A stretch of DNA of 64,000 bases from CAZNPL01 sp964574815 (GCA_964574815.1 CAZNPL010000038.1:1-64000), one strand, 5' to 3'; shown: positions 1 to 10,104, counted from the first letter of the stretch. Notes: generated by a model from the letters alone, not told the origin. Numbers and translations: made by a program.

Positions 1-1
1 T

Positions 2-172
2 CCCCTGCTCGGATTGACCGGGCCGTGGCGCAGGTTCCTCCGGCAGGCCCTCGATCCGCAGGTGGTCGAGCAGTTAAGGAAACATGAGCGAACCGCATCA
101 AGAGGCACCGTACGACACTTGTCCTCAGCGAACAGGTGCATGAAGATGCACTACGACTGCACTTTCATTTGA
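2..172 (+). CDS. Possible C-terminal tail of an unidentified protein (partial, enters from the left edge)
   Basis: Frame 2 is open from the left edge to a TGA at 170-172, giving about 56 residues. The first 20 or so codons end almost always in G or C, as real genes here do, whereas the last 25 do not. The tail is rich in Arg and hydrophobic residues (ending HYDCTFI). It would converge with the gamma-glutamyltransferase gene. I do not recognise the family, and a chance open frame is possible. Confidence 0.3.
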   Translation, partial: PLLGLTGPWRRFLRQALDPQVVEQLRKHERTASRGTVRHLSSANRCMKMHYDCTFI

Positions 173-177
173 TGCGT

Positions 178-2010
178 TTAATAGCCGGCGGCCTGGCCGT
201 CTTTTCGGGACTCCGATGCTCCGATGTAAATGTCCCGCTTTGCGTCGTAGCGGATGGCCTGGTAGCCGCCGTAACCGCCTACTTCGAAGTTAATCTCGTG
301 ACCCATGCGCGACAGGGCCCGCCGGACCTCCATCCCGATCCCGGACTCGAGCGCGACCCGGCCTCCGTCGCGCATCGATTCGCCGGTCGGCGTGGAGGAG
401 CCCGTGTGATGGAACCGCGCCGCGTCGCCGGCCTCCTGCAGGTTCATCCCGAAATCCATCAGGTTGCACAGGATCTGCACGTGGCCTTGGGGCTGCATGT
501 CGCCGCCCATGACCCCGAAGCTCAAAAACGGCTTGCCGTCCCTGGTCACGAACGCGGGAATGATCGTGTGGAACGGCCGCTTGTGCGGCTCGTACACGTT
601 TGGGTGGCCGGCGTCCAGGGTGAACAACTCGCCGCGGTCCTGGAGGCAGAACCCCAGCCCGTCCGGGCACAGGCCCGATCCGAACCCGCGGTAATTGCTC
701 TGGATCAGCGACACCATGTTGCGGTCCTTGTCGGCCACCGTCAGGTAGACGGTGTCGCTGTGGCGCAGCATCGAGTCGGCGTCGCCGAGATCAATCACGC
801 CGGCCGGGTAATCGCGCGACGCCCGCTCCGGATCGATCAGGCGGCGGCGGTCGCGGGCGTAGTCCTTCGAGATCAGGCGCTCGACCGGCACCCTGGCAAA
901 CCGCGGGTCGGCGTAGTAGCGCGCCCGATCCTCGTAGGCCAGCTTCTTGGCCTCGATGAGCAGATGGAGATAGTCAGCGCTGTTGTGGCCGAGCGGCCGC
1001 AGGTCGAAACCCTCCAGAACGTTGAGCATCTGCAACACCGCGATGCCCTGCCCGTTCGGCGGCAGCTCCCACACGTCGTAACCGTGGTAATTCGTCGACA
1101 CCGGCTCGACCCAGGTGGACGTGTGCTCCTCGAGGTCCCGCCTTCTCAAATGACAGCCCACGCGCTGGAAGAAGGCGTCCATCACGTCGGTGAGCTCGCC
1201 GCGGTAGAATACGTCCCGGCCACCCGATGCAATCCGCTCCAGCGTCGTGGCCAGCCGCGGGTTGCGGAAGATGTCGCCCTTTTTCGGCGGCTCGCCGTCC
1301 GGCAGAAACGTTTCGGCGAACCCGGGGTACTGTTTCAGCTTTGCGGAACCGATGGCCCAGTAATGGGCGATGAGCTCCGAAACGGGAAACCCCTCGCGCG
1401 CGTAGCGAATCGCCGGGGCGAGCACTCGTTCCATGTCGAGCTTGCCGAACCGCTCGTGCAGTTCGAACCAGCCGTCCACGCACCCCGGTACGGTGACCGG
1501 CAGTGGGCCGTACGGAGGCACTTTCTCGAGACCCTTGTCGAGGAAATCCTGCCGCGTCAGCCCGAACGGAGATCGCCCGCTGGCGTTCAGCCCGTAGAGC
1601 TTTTGCGTTTCGTTATCCCAGACGATGGCGAACAGATCGCCGCCGATGCCCGAGCCGGTCGGCTCCATCAGCCCGAGCGCCGCGTTCGCTGCGATCGCCG
1701 CGTCCACCGCGCTGCCGCCTTCCTTGAGAATCTGCAGCGCGACCTGCGTCGCCAGCGGCTGACTCGTCGCGGCCATCCCATGTTGAGCGATGACCTCCGA
1801 CCGCGTCGCAAACCCGCGACCGGTGATCCGATCACCCGCGAAAACGGTTCCGTCAGACATTGAATAAGCGCACACGATGGCCACCACTACCAAGTAAGGT
1901 AAGAACGTCGGCCCCTTGCGGACAAAAGGCTTGTCCCGGCCGGGACTCGCCAGAATCAGAATCGGAAGTTGCCGGCACGCTGATCCCTCCCCGAATGTAC
2001 AATTGGACAT
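178..2010 (-). CDS. ggt: Gamma-glutamyltransferase family protein
   Basis: This is an N-terminal nucleophile hydrolase that cleaves or transfers the gamma-glutamyl group of glutathione-like peptides; family members self-cleave into two subunits. The region around residues 58-130 (ATSQPLATQ, GGSAVDAAIAANA, EPTGSGIGGD) is typical. The likely self-cleavage and catalytic threonine is Thr420 in HSDTVYLTVAD, followed by the SNYRGFGSG segment. Total length of 610 residues is normal. Residues 36-50 are hydrophobic and look like the core of a signal peptide, but they lie unusually far from the ATG at 2010. An in-frame ATG at 1860 would remove them, so the true start and the cellular location are uncertain. 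The gene is single and points towards the left edge. Confidence 0.88.
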   Translation of the reverse strand: MSNCTFGEGSACRQLPILILASPGRDKPFVRKGPTFLPYLVVVAIVCAYSMSDGTVFAGDRITGRGFATRSEVIAQHGMAATSQPLATQVALQILKEGGSAVDAAIAANAALGLMEPTGSGIGGDLFAIVWDNETQKLYGLNASGRSPFGLTRQDFLDKGLEKVPPYGPLPVTVPGCVDGWFELHERFGKLDMERVLAPAIRYAREGFPVSELIAHYWAIGSAKLKQYPGFAETFLPDGEPPKKGDIFRNPRLATTLERIASGGRDVFYRGELTDVMDAFFQRVGCHLRRRDLEEHTSTWVEPVSTNYHGYDVWELPPNGQGIAVLQMLNVLEGFDLRPLGHNSADYLHLLIEAKKLAYEDRARYYADPRFARVPVERLISKDYARDRRRLIDPERASRDYPAGVIDLGDADSMLRHSDTVYLTVADKDRNMVSLIQSNYRGFGSGLCPDGLGFCLQDRGELFTLDAGHPNVYEPHKRPFHTIIPAFVTRDGKPFLSFGVMGGDMQPQGHVQILCNLMDFGMNLQEAGDAARFHHTGSSTPTGESMRDGGRVALESGIGMEVRRALSRMGHEINFEVGGYGGYQAIRYDAKRDIYIGASESRKDGQAAGY

Positions 2011-2191
2011 TCAATTCACCTCGCTCGAAGACAGGTTGGACCGGCAGCGCCCATTCGGATGCGCGCTTGAAGGCCCCGCCAGGCGCACCCATACGTTCCA
2101 ATCTAGCATCAAAGCCTAAGCGCCGAAAGCCCTGTCCGATCCGCCCGCTTCGCGGTACAATCATCAGGACCTTCTGCCGGAGCTTATACAG

Positions 2192-2611
2192 ATGACTCTC
2201 GATGCCACCGACAGCTACGAACTGCTCAAGGCCGTTATCGCACTCGCCGCGGCCGACGGAAAAGTGACCAACAGCGAGCTCGCCGTCATCAAGGCCTTGG
2301 CCCGCAAGGCTGCCGTCGAAGGACCGGATCTCGACGCCATGATCGAATCTGCGGCGATCGACGCTGCCGCTCGGCAGGCGCTCCTGAACCGCGCCGTCAA
2401 GCAGCCCGAACGGGCGATGTCACTCCTTATCGCGGCCGCCAATATCGATGGCCACGTGAGCGAGGAGGAGCGTAACCTCCTCGTCGTTATTTCCTGCACC
2501 CTGGGCGTCCCGGCCCGCCGCTTTGGTGAGATCTTCCAGAGCAGCATGGCCGTCTCCAGCCGCATTACGCGTAACTTCAATCCCTTTGACCGCGAGAAAG
2601 GCCAGGCTTGA
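2192..2611 (+). CDS. TerB-like domain protein
   Basis: A 139-residue, mostly helical protein with the TerB pattern: an acidic AAADGKVTNSE loop near residue 25 and a second AANIDGHVSEEE loop near residue 90. In TerB-like proteins such paired acidic loops bind metal. No signal peptide or membrane segment is visible. The start is an ATG with GGAG about 10 bases upstream. Its stop overlaps the proposed TTG start of the phosphatidylserine decarboxylase gene, so it is probably the first gene of that operon. A function beyond the domain is not known. Confidence 0.7.
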   Translation: MTLDATDSYELLKAVIALAAADGKVTNSELAVIKALARKAAVEGPDLDAMIESAAIDAAARQALLNRAVKQPERAMSLLIAAANIDGHVSEEERNLLVVISCTLGVPARRFGEIFQSSMAVSSRITRNFNPFDREKGQA

Positions 2612-3345
2612 GGATCGCCCTCATGCGCCTCGCACCCGAAGGCAAAGCCCAGATGATCGCCGGCACCGTCATTCTTGGCGCCGCGGCGATCCTGCTCGGC
2701 AAGTTGTACCTACCTGCCATTGCGGTCCCCATCGTCATCTGGATCTGGTGCATCGCGTTCTTCCGCGATCCGCGACGAGAAGCGCAGTTTGACCCCGGGG
2801 TGCTCTGCGCCGCCGCCGATGGCCGCGTTAAAGACGTCACCCGACTCGAACGTTATGAACCGATTGACGGGCCGGCCGTGCGAATCGGCATCTTCCTGAG
2901 CCTTTTCGACGTGCACGCGAACCGCTGGCCCTGCAGCGGCACCGTCCGATCGGTCGATTACACCAAAGGAAAGTTCTTTGCGGCCATGAACCCGCGTGCC
3001 GGCGACGAGAACGAATCGAACACCATCGTCATTGACCCGGCCGAGCCCGTGCCCGGCCCCGTGGTGGTGCGACAGGTCGCCGGCATCGCCGCCCGCCGCA
3101 TTGTGTGCCACGCCGGGCCAGGATCGAAATGCTCAATCGGCGAGCGATTCGGCATGATCAAATTCGGCTCTCGGACCGAGCTGATTGTCCCCGCGCAAGC
3201 CGGGACGGAGGTGCTCGTGCAGGTCGGCGACAAGGTCCAAGCCGGAATCACGCCGATGGTCCGCCAGTGCCACGCTACAACCGATGGAAGCCCGAATGCC
3301 CGAACACCTCAAGATGACAGGCGACCAGCCACAACGGCCCCGTAG
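2608..3345 (+). CDS. psd: Phosphatidylserine decarboxylase (short, PSD-A type)
   Basis: It decarboxylates phosphatidylserine to phosphatidylethanolamine at the membrane. Residues 19-50 form one or two hydrophobic segments. DVHANRWP near residue 101 and the FGSR motif at residues 186-189 are typical of the short form; the proenzyme should cleave between Gly187 and Ser188, turning Ser188 into the pyruvoyl group. The start is either the TTG at 2608, overlapping the upstream stop, or the ATG at 2623. The C-terminus overlaps the start of pssA by about 50 bases. The pairing with the phosphatidylserine synthase next door makes the pathway clear. Confidence 0.92.
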   Translation: MRIALMRLAPEGKAQMIAGTVILGAAAILLGKLYLPAIAVPIVIWIWCIAFFRDPRREAQFDPGVLCAAADGRVKDVTRLERYEPIDGPAVRIGIFLSLFDVHANRWPCSGTVRSVDYTKGKFFAAMNPRAGDENESNTIVIDPAEPVPGPVVVRQVAGIAARRIVCHAGPGSKCSIGERFGMIKFGSRTELIVPAQAGTEVLVQVGDKVQAGITPMVRQCHATTDGSPNARTPQDDRRPATTAP

Positions 3346-4252
3346 GCGGCGACTCCGCTCGATCGTCCTGCTCCCGACGATGCTGACGCTCGGCAACCTG
3401 ACGTGCGGGTTTTCGGCCGTCCACTTCGGTTTGCGTGCCCTTCACGCCGCCGGCCCCGGCATCGATGCGTCCGTGGAAAACACCCTCAACAACGAGCTCG
3501 TCGAACGCATGCTGCCGTCGTTCCTGGCCATCGGTGCCATGCTGATCTTCCTCGGCATGCTCCTGGACATGCTCGACGGGTTGGCCGCCCGATGGACCCG
3601 AAACGCCACCAACTTCGGCGCTCAGCTCGACTCCCTCGCCGACGTGGTCAGCTTCGGCGTGGCACCGGCCATCCTCGCAGTCGCCCTCATGATGCGGGAG
3701 TGGAGCGGCTACCAGGTGGTCGTCACGCCCCTGAGTGCTCACGCCCTGGGGCGGCTCATGTGGGTCTGCGCCGCCGCTTATTGCCTCTGCGCCGCCGTCC
3801 GCCTGGCCCGATTCAACGTCGAGCACGACCTGCCCGACTACAACCGCGTCAGCTTCCGCGGCCTCCCAAGCCCCGGCGCCGGGGCCGTCATCGCCTCGCT
3901 CGTGATGCTGCACGAGCACCTGGCCAGCGCGATCGTGCGGAATCTGCTACTTTATTGCCTGCCCGTGGTGGCCTTGGTCACCGCGTATCTCATGATCAGC
4001 CGCATCCGCTACCAGCGCCTCACGCAGGCTTATCTCATTCGCCGGCGGCCGTTCGAGCATCTGATCCTCTTCGTCGTTGTGTTCGTCGTCTTCCTGTCGT
4101 ACAAAGCGCAGACGCTGGCCACACTCTGCTGCCTCTACGCCCTGAGCGGTCCGGTGGCGGCGGCTTACCGGCGACTGCGTGCGGCCTCGCCGGGCCGCGT
4201 CCAAAAGAGCGGCCGGCAAAAACCTGACCAAGAATCTCGAACTTCCGGTTGA
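3296..4252 (+). CDS. pssA: CDP-diacylglycerol-serine O-phosphatidyltransferase (phosphatidylserine synthase)
   Basis: It makes phosphatidylserine from CDP-diacylglycerol and serine, supplying the decarboxylase encoded just upstream. The CDP-alcohol phosphatidyltransferase signature DGx2ARx8Gx3Dx3D is complete (DGLAARW...GAQLDSLAD) near residue 95. Several hydrophobic segments fit an integral membrane enzyme, and the N-terminus is basic (RPRRRRLR). I chose the ATG at 3296 because GGAAG lies five bases upstream; the ATG at 3284 is the alternative. The gene overlaps the end of psd, so the two are translationally coupled. Confidence 0.92.
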   Translation: MPEHLKMTGDQPQRPRRRRLRSIVLLPTMLTLGNLTCGFSAVHFGLRALHAAGPGIDASVENTLNNELVERMLPSFLAIGAMLIFLGMLLDMLDGLAARWTRNATNFGAQLDSLADVVSFGVAPAILAVALMMREWSGYQVVVTPLSAHALGRLMWVCAAAYCLCAAVRLARFNVEHDLPDYNRVSFRGLPSPGAGAVIASLVMLHEHLASAIVRNLLLYCLPVVALVTAYLMISRIRYQRLTQAYLIRRRPFEHLILFVVVFVVFLSYKAQTLATLCCLYALSGPVAAAYRRLRAASPGRVQKSGRQKPDQESRTSG

Positions 4253-4277
4253 CGGCCGTCGGCCGAGCCTTTAATGT
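4249..4277 (+). promoter_or_regulatory. Candidate sigma-70-type promoter for gltX
   Basis: TTGACG at 4249-4254, a 17-base spacer, and TAATGT at 4272-4277, about 35 bases before the gltX start. It overlaps the pssA stop codon. Recognised by eye only. Confidence 0.4.
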
Positions 4278-4312
4278 TAGGTGCATGTTAGGAACCTGAC
4301 GGGGACTCTGTT

Positions 4313-5815
4313 TTGGCTATCGAACCCATACGTGTCCGTTTCGCTCCTTCGCCGACCGGGTATCTCCACATCGGAGGTGCGCGCACGCTTTTGTTCAACT
4401 GGCTGCTTGCGCGGCAGACGGGCGGCGCCGTTGTCCTGCGCATCGAGGACACGGATCGATCGCGCCAGGTCGATGATTCACTGCCGAAGATCCTGGATGA
4501 CATCCGCTGGCTGCGTCTTGACTGGAACGAGGGGCCCGAGGTCGGCGGCGATTACGGCCCCTACTTTCAGAGCGAGAGGCTCGACCTGTACCAGCAATAC
4601 CTCGACCAGCTCCTCGAGCGCGGCGACGCATACTACGCCCTGGAGACGCCCGGTCAGTTGGCCGCCATGCGCGAGCAGGCCAAGTCCAAGGGAACGGGCT
4701 TCAGATACGTCCGGCCCGACCCGCTCCCGTCCGTCGAGCAAGGTCGGCAGGCCCGCGGCGAAGGCAAACCCGTTACCGTGCGATTCAAGGTCCCCGCGCG
4801 CGAGGTGGTCGTCTCCGACCAGATACTCGGCGAAATCCGGATCGCCGCCGACGACCTCGAGGATTTCATCATTCAGAAGAGCGACGGCTGGCCCACCTAC
4901 CACTTTGCATGCGTGGTCGACGACGAACTCATGGGCATCACGCACGTACTGCGGGGCCAGGAGCACCTCACCAACACGCCCAAGCACGTGCTTATGCAGG
5001 ACGCGCTCGGCTTCAGGCGCCCCGTCTACGCCCATCTGCCCGTGATTTTCAACATCGACGGCACCAAGATGAGCAAGCGTGACAAGGAGAAGGCCCGCGC
5101 CAAAGGCCTGCCGCCTCCGGAGATCGACGTCCACGATTTCCGCGCGGCCGGCTATCTGCCGGAGGCCCTGGTGAACTTCATCTCGCTGCTCGGCTGGTCG
5201 ACCGGCGACGACAACGAACAGCTCACACTTGACGAGACCGTTCGTCGATTCAGCATCAGCCGCGTCGGGGCCACCAATGCGAGGTTCGACCGCGACAAGC
5301 TGCTGGCGTTCAACACCGACTGGGCGGCGCGCCTCGATCGCGATCGCCTTGTGGAGGCCTTGAGGGACTTCGTCACCGTGTCCGGATCGCCCTTGCAGCA
5401 GCTTGATGATCAGACGCTGGGCCATCTGCTTGGCTGCGCCCCGGGATTCAAGACGTTTCGCGATATCGAGCGAAAGTCGCTCTTCCTGGTCGTGGAAGAT
5501 GACAAGATCGTTTACGACCCACAGGCTGTGAAAAAGGTCCTTGCCAAAAACGGTAGCGCCGGCTTCGAGCGGCTCCAGGCGCTTCAGCCGCAGCTCGAAT
5601 CGTTGTCGCCCTGGAGCGTCGCTTCGCTGGAGAAACTGATCGCCGGCATTTGCGAGGACGAGGGGCTGAAGCTCGGCGCCGTCGCCCAACCGCTGCGTGT
5701 CGCCGTCACCGGCAGTACCGTGAGCCCGCCGATCTACGACACGTTGGCGCTGCTGGGAAAGGAGCGTACGCTCAACCGCGTGGAACGTACGCTGGCACTA
5801 CGGAGCGATTTCTGA
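4313..5815 (+). CDS. gltX: Glutamyl-tRNA synthetase
   Basis: A class I aminoacyl-tRNA synthetase that charges tRNA-Glu in the cytoplasm. The HIGH motif is in PSPTGYLHIGG (residues 12-22) and the KMSKS equivalent is KMSKR (252-256). RIEDTDRSR near residue 43 is typical of the family. The 500-residue length and the helical C-terminal anticodon-binding region are normal. The start appears to be TTG at 4313; no ATG lies in a suitable place. The next gene, a PfkB kinase, begins 63 bases downstream. I cannot tell whether the enzyme is discriminating or also charges tRNA-Gln. Confidence 0.97.
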   Translation: MAIEPIRVRFAPSPTGYLHIGGARTLLFNWLLARQTGGAVVLRIEDTDRSRQVDDSLPKILDDIRWLRLDWNEGPEVGGDYGPYFQSERLDLYQQYLDQLLERGDAYYALETPGQLAAMREQAKSKGTGFRYVRPDPLPSVEQGRQARGEGKPVTVRFKVPAREVVVSDQILGEIRIAADDLEDFIIQKSDGWPTYHFACVVDDELMGITHVLRGQEHLTNTPKHVLMQDALGFRRPVYAHLPVIFNIDGTKMSKRDKEKARAKGLPPPEIDVHDFRAAGYLPEALVNFISLLGWSTGDDNEQLTLDETVRRFSISRVGATNARFDRDKLLAFNTDWAARLDRDRLVEALRDFVTVSGSPLQQLDDQTLGHLLGCAPGFKTFRDIERKSLFLVVEDDKIVYDPQAVKKVLAKNGSAGFERLQALQPQLESLSPWSVASLEKLIAGICEDEGLKLGAVAQPLRVAVTGSTVSPPIYDTLALLGKERTLNRVERTLALRSDF

Positions 5816-5878
5816 CAGACAGGATGCGGCGAGGGCTGCGACGGAAACGAACACTCGACGAATAAGGATTTCATCTGC

Positions 5879-6784
5879 ATGTCACTTTTGGTAACGGGCA
5901 GCATCGGCATCGACTCGGTGGTCACCCCGCACGGCGCCGCGAACGACGTCCTGGGCGGGGCCAGCGTTTATTTCTCATTCGCCGCCGCGTACTACACACG
6001 CGTGCGCCTGATCGGTGTCGTTGGCGATGATTTCCCCGCCGAGTTCCGCACGCTTCTCGAATCGCGCGAGATCGACCTGGCCGGGCTCGAGACCCGCGCC
6101 GGCAGCAAGACTTTTCGCTGGACCGGCCGATACGTTGGCGACATGAGCGAGGCCGAGACCGTCGAGGTCAGTCTCAACGTTCTTTCCGAGCAGGCCCCCG
6201 AAGTTCCGGAAGTGTTCGCCGACAGCGAGGTCGTCTTCCTGGCCAACACGCATCCGGCGCTCCAGCGATCGTTGTTGTCCAAGGTGCCGTCAAGCAAACT
6301 GAGCGTTTGCGATACGATGAACCTCTGGATCGCCAACGAGCGCGCGGAGCTGCTCAAGACTCTAAGCATGGTGGACGGGGTCATCATCAACGACGCCGAA
6401 GCGCGACAACTGACAGGCGAGCAGAACCTGATCGACGCCGCCGAGGCCGTGCTGAAACTGGGCCCGCGCTTCGTGGTCATCAAGAAGGGAGAGCACGGGG
6501 CGTTGCTCATGACGGCCGAGGGTCCCACGGCCATCCCGGCTTTTCCCACCAAGGGCGTCAAGGACCCCACCGGGGCGGGCGACAGCTTCGCCGGAGGCAT
6601 GCTCGGTTATCTCGCGTCCATCGGGGACTTCTCCACCGCCGTGCTGCGGAGCGCCCTGGTACGCGGCACGGTCGCCGCCTCGTTTACCATTGAAGCCTTC
6701 TCGCTGAATCGCGTGCTCGAAGTCACGCGCAGCGACGTGGACGAACGCGTCAAGTTCTTTACTGACATGCTGCGGATTGACTGA
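5879..6784 (+). CDS. PfkB-family carbohydrate (or nucleoside) kinase
   Basis: A ribokinase-like ATP-dependent sugar or nucleoside kinase of 301 residues. The C-terminal PfkB signature DPTGAGDSFAGG (about residues 223-234) contains the catalytic aspartate and anion hole, and the N-terminus has the GGASVYFSFAA substrate-lid region. The substrate cannot be read from the sequence. The start is an ATG with AAGGA upstream. Only two bases separate it from thpR, so it heads a likely pfkB-thpR-recA operon. Confidence 0.88.
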   Translation: MSLLVTGSIGIDSVVTPHGAANDVLGGASVYFSFAAAYYTRVRLIGVVGDDFPAEFRTLLESREIDLAGLETRAGSKTFRWTGRYVGDMSEAETVEVSLNVLSEQAPEVPEVFADSEVVFLANTHPALQRSLLSKVPSSKLSVCDTMNLWIANERAELLKTLSMVDGVIINDAEARQLTGEQNLIDAAEAVLKLGPRFVVIKKGEHGALLMTAEGPTAIPAFPTKGVKDPTGAGDSFAGGMLGYLASIGDFSTAVLRSALVRGTVAASFTIEAFSLNRVLEVTRSDVDERVKFFTDMLRID

Positions 6785-6786
6785 TC

Positions 6787-7371
6787 GTGCGACTCTTTGT
6801 GGCCATCGAACTGGATCATCCCATCAGGCGGGCCCTGCTGCATGTGGCCGACTCGCTCAGGGATTTCCGCCGCACGGTGCGCTGGGCTTCCGAGCACCAG
6901 ATGCACCTGACGCTCAAGTTCCTCGGTGAGGTCCCCGACGACAAGGTCCCAGACATCACCGACGCGTGCGCCGGCATCGCCGCCGAATGCGAACCCTTCG
7001 AGTTCGTCCTCAACCGCACCGGCTGCTTTCCGCCGGAAGGCCGCGTGCGCATTGTCTGGGGCGGCTCTTCCGTCACGCCCGACGAGTTGGCCCACTGCGT
7101 CCACAAGTGCGAAGACGTCTTCGAACAGCTCGGCTTCGCGAGAGAAAACCGGCCCTTTACGCCGCACGTGACCATCGGCCGCGTCAAGCTCGACGATACC
7201 CGCGGCCGGCTCAGGCGCGCCGTCAGCGATTTGCGCATCGCGCGCGTCGCCGACCACGTGAAGTCCATGACGCTGTTTCAGTCGATTCTCAGCCCCGCCG
7301 GCGCGCGGTACGTGGTCGCCGGCACCTTTCCGTTCGAAAAAAGAAAAACGGATGCCCCCGGCGCCGAATGA
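6787..7371 (+). CDS. thpR: RNA 2',3'-cyclic phosphodiesterase (2H superfamily)
   Basis: A 2H phosphoesterase that opens 2',3'-cyclic phosphates on RNA ends. Both HxT motifs are present: HLT at residues 40-42 (MHLTLKFLGEV) and HVT at 127-129 (FTPHVTIGR). The 194-residue length is normal and no export signal is seen. The GTG start at 6787 follows the kinase stop by two bases, and recA follows 24 bases after the stop, so the three genes are probably co-transcribed. Confidence 0.9.
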   Translation: MRLFVAIELDHPIRRALLHVADSLRDFRRTVRWASEHQMHLTLKFLGEVPDDKVPDITDACAGIAAECEPFEFVLNRTGCFPPEGRVRIVWGGSSVTPDELAHCVHKCEDVFEQLGFARENRPFTPHVTIGRVKLDDTRGRLRRAVSDLRIARVADHVKSMTLFQSILSPAGARYVVAGTFPFEKRKTDAPGAE

Positions 7372-7395
7372 CCCGCGCCCACACGGAGGAATCTT

Positions 7396-8532
7396 ATGAA
7401 AGCGGCAACCGACGGCAATCGCAAACAGGCCCTGGATCGCGCGCTCCAGCAGATCGAGAAGTCCTACGGCAAAGGCGCGGTCATGCACCTGGACGGAAGC
7501 GCCACTCAGGTGGACGGCATCAGCACCGGCTCGCTCGCACTCGACCTCGCGCTCGGCGGCTCGGGGTTTCCGCGAGGCCGGATCGTTGAACTCTACGGTC
7601 CCGAGGCCTCCGGCAAGACCACGGTCGCTCTGCACACGGTGGCCGCCGCCCAGCAGAACGACGGCGTGTGCTCCTTTATCGACGCCGAGCACGCCCTCGA
7701 CGCCACCTGGGCGAAGCGATGCGGCGTCAAGCTGGAGAACCTTTTGGTCAGTCAGCCCAACTCCGGCGAGGAAGCCCTCGAAATCGCCGAGATGCTCATC
7801 CGCAGCAACGCCGTCGACGTTCTCGTCATTGATTCCGTCGCCGCCCTCATCCCACGCGCCGAAATCGAAGGCGAAATGGGAGCGCCGCAGGTCGCCGTCC
7901 AGGCTCGACTCATGAGCCAGGCTCTCCGCAAGCTCACCGCCGCCATCTCGAAGACCGGGACGGTCATGATCTTCATCAACCAGATCCGGATGAAGATCGG
8001 CGTCATGTTCGGCAACCCCGAAACGACCCCCGGTGGCCGGGCCCTCAAGTTCTACAGTTCCGTGCGCGTCGATGTCCGGCGCGTATCCACGATCAAGGAC
8101 GGCGAGACCGCCACCGGCAATCACGTCAAAGCCAAGGTCGTCAAGAACAAGGTCGCGCCGCCATTCCAGAACGCCGAGTTCGACATCATGTTCGACGGAG
8201 GCATCAGCCGGGAGGGGGACCTGATCGACCTGGGGCTCAAGTCGGGCGTCGTCCAGAAGACCGGCGCGTGGTTCAGCTTCGGCGACGTCCGCCTCGGACA
8301 GGGTCGCGAAAACAGCAAGGTCTTCCTTCGCGACAATCCGGATCTGTTCAACGAGATCCGCGAGCGAATCCTGGACCGGTACCGCGCCGAGCGGGACGCG
8401 GCAGACCAAACGAAGCGACCGAGCCAGGCCGGGCCGGCAAGCGAGAAGGGAGGGGCCGAACCCGCGTCCGATAACCCCCCCGCCAAGGCGGCAGTCGCGT
8501 CCGCTCCGGCTGCAAAACGCAAGAGAGCGTGA
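7396..8532 (+). CDS. recA: Recombinase RecA
   Basis: The strand-exchange ATPase of homologous recombination and SOS induction. The Walker A motif GPEASGKT is at residues 68-75, and the NQIRMKIGVMFGNPETTPGGRALKFYSSVRVD core is essentially canonical. The C-terminal 45 residues are a low-complexity, charged and Ala/Pro-rich tail, as usual. GGAGGA lies six bases before the ATG. No LexA-like operator is obvious immediately upstream, which fits its position behind pfkB and thpR. Confidence 0.98.
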   Translation: MKAATDGNRKQALDRALQQIEKSYGKGAVMHLDGSATQVDGISTGSLALDLALGGSGFPRGRIVELYGPEASGKTTVALHTVAAAQQNDGVCSFIDAEHALDATWAKRCGVKLENLLVSQPNSGEEALEIAEMLIRSNAVDVLVIDSVAALIPRAEIEGEMGAPQVAVQARLMSQALRKLTAAISKTGTVMIFINQIRMKIGVMFGNPETTPGGRALKFYSSVRVDVRRVSTIKDGETATGNHVKAKVVKNKVAPPFQNAEFDIMFDGGISREGDLIDLGLKSGVVQKTGAWFSFGDVRLGQGRENSKVFLRDNPDLFNEIRERILDRYRAERDAADQTKRPSQAGPASEKGGAEPASDNPPAKAAVASAPAAKRKRA

Positions 8533-8892
8533 CGATTGGGCCTCGTTACAGAAGGTTGGATAAAAAATCTCAATTCTCTGTTGTCAACTGTCACTTTTGC
8601 CGCTTAAGATGACATAAGTCGCGGCACAGCGGAACGGCTCGGCAGGGCGCGATCGAGCGGGGGGCTGGAGGGCACGCCGAGCGAGGTCCGAAAACGCAGG
8701 TCCGGCTCGCGCGAGTCCAGGCCGTTGACTGCATTCAGCGACCGGATGCCCAACGCGAGGCGACTTACGATGGCACGAGGATTGCAGGTGCCGTCCCTCG
8801 ACGTGCACCAGGAATTCAATTCATTGCATAATAGACAGAAGCCCCGGGAGCGCGAGCATGGCCGCCCGGGCAACGACCCCGGCAAGTGAGGT
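8533..8892. other. Intergenic region between recA and the receiver-HTH gene
   Basis: No gene is supported here. The last 80 bases are relatively AT-rich and contain a -10-like CATAAT at 8827-8832, which could drive the downstream regulator, but no good -35 element sits at the right distance. Open frames on the minus strand have no family features. Confidence 0.4.
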
Positions 8893-9503
8893 ATGACAAC
8901 CATGGCTGTTCGGCACCACATCAAGGTACTGGTGATTGATGACGACCCCTCGGTCTGCAAGACGGTGGGACTCCTGCTCGAGGACCACGGGTATCGACCC
9001 AAGACGTTCACCGACGCGCAGAAGGCCGTCGAGCACGCTGCCGACGAATCCTTCCAGATCGCTCTGATCGACCTTCGCATGCCCACGATGGACGGCGTCG
9101 AGGTCGTGGAACGCCTCAAGAGAATTGACGAGCGAATGTGCTGCATCGTGATGACGGCCTTCCCGAACCTCGACACCGCGACCGAGACGATGCGGCGTGG
9201 AACGTGCGACTACATCACCAAGCCGTTCAAGCAGGAGGAGCTGATCGAGGCCCTCGAGCGAGCGTGCCAGAAGCTCGGGCTCATCTACACGGACGAGAGC
9301 GAGCTCAACCGGCTGATCGGGCAGCGTATTCGCGCGGAGAGGCTGAGGCAGAACCTGACGCTGCGGCAGCTCTCGGACCGGACGGACCTCACGACCTCAC
9401 AGCTTTCGCAGGTTGAGCTCGGCAAGAACGCCGCCTCCGTCTGGGCGCTCGCCAGAATCAGCAGCTCCCTTGGACTGCGCCTGGCGACGCTGTTGAACGG
9501 TCT

Positions 9504-9507
<4 letters not shown>
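8893..9507 (+). CDS. Response regulator receiver fused to an XRE-type helix-turn-helix domain
   Basis: Residues 9-125 are a CheY-like receiver: acidic pocket DDD (16-18), phospho-acceptor Asp60, switch Thr88 and Lys110 in ITKPF. Residues 137-199 are a lambda-repressor/XRE-like helix-turn-helix (RLRQNLTLRQLSDRT...SQLSQVELGK). The protein is therefore a DNA-binding two-component output with an unusual HTH class. No histidine kinase is next to it. Its stop overlaps the start of the YjbQ gene (ATGA), so the two are translationally coupled. Confidence 0.88.
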
Positions 9508-9923
<416 letters not shown>

Positions 9924-10104
9924 CCGAACATCGGCTCCTTTCACGACGACGGGCTCGGCCGCGCGCGTGCGACTGGCGAGTTGGGTACCAACGCGGGCTT
10001 GTCCACCAGTGCTTGCTTGATGTCGGCGTCGGTGCTTGTTGCGCCCGCATGCCCGTGCGGTTCTCTGAATTACTTGAGAACGGCGACAGGCTTACCCGAT
10101 CCGC

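Noticed and set aside
136..1863. A 575-codon plus-strand frame opposite ggt
   Set aside because: Arg/Val/His-rich shadow of the gamma-glutamyltransferase; no domain pattern.
6607..8409. A 600-codon minus-strand frame opposite thpR and recA
   Set aside because: Shadow of recA; RecA motifs on the plus strand are unambiguous.
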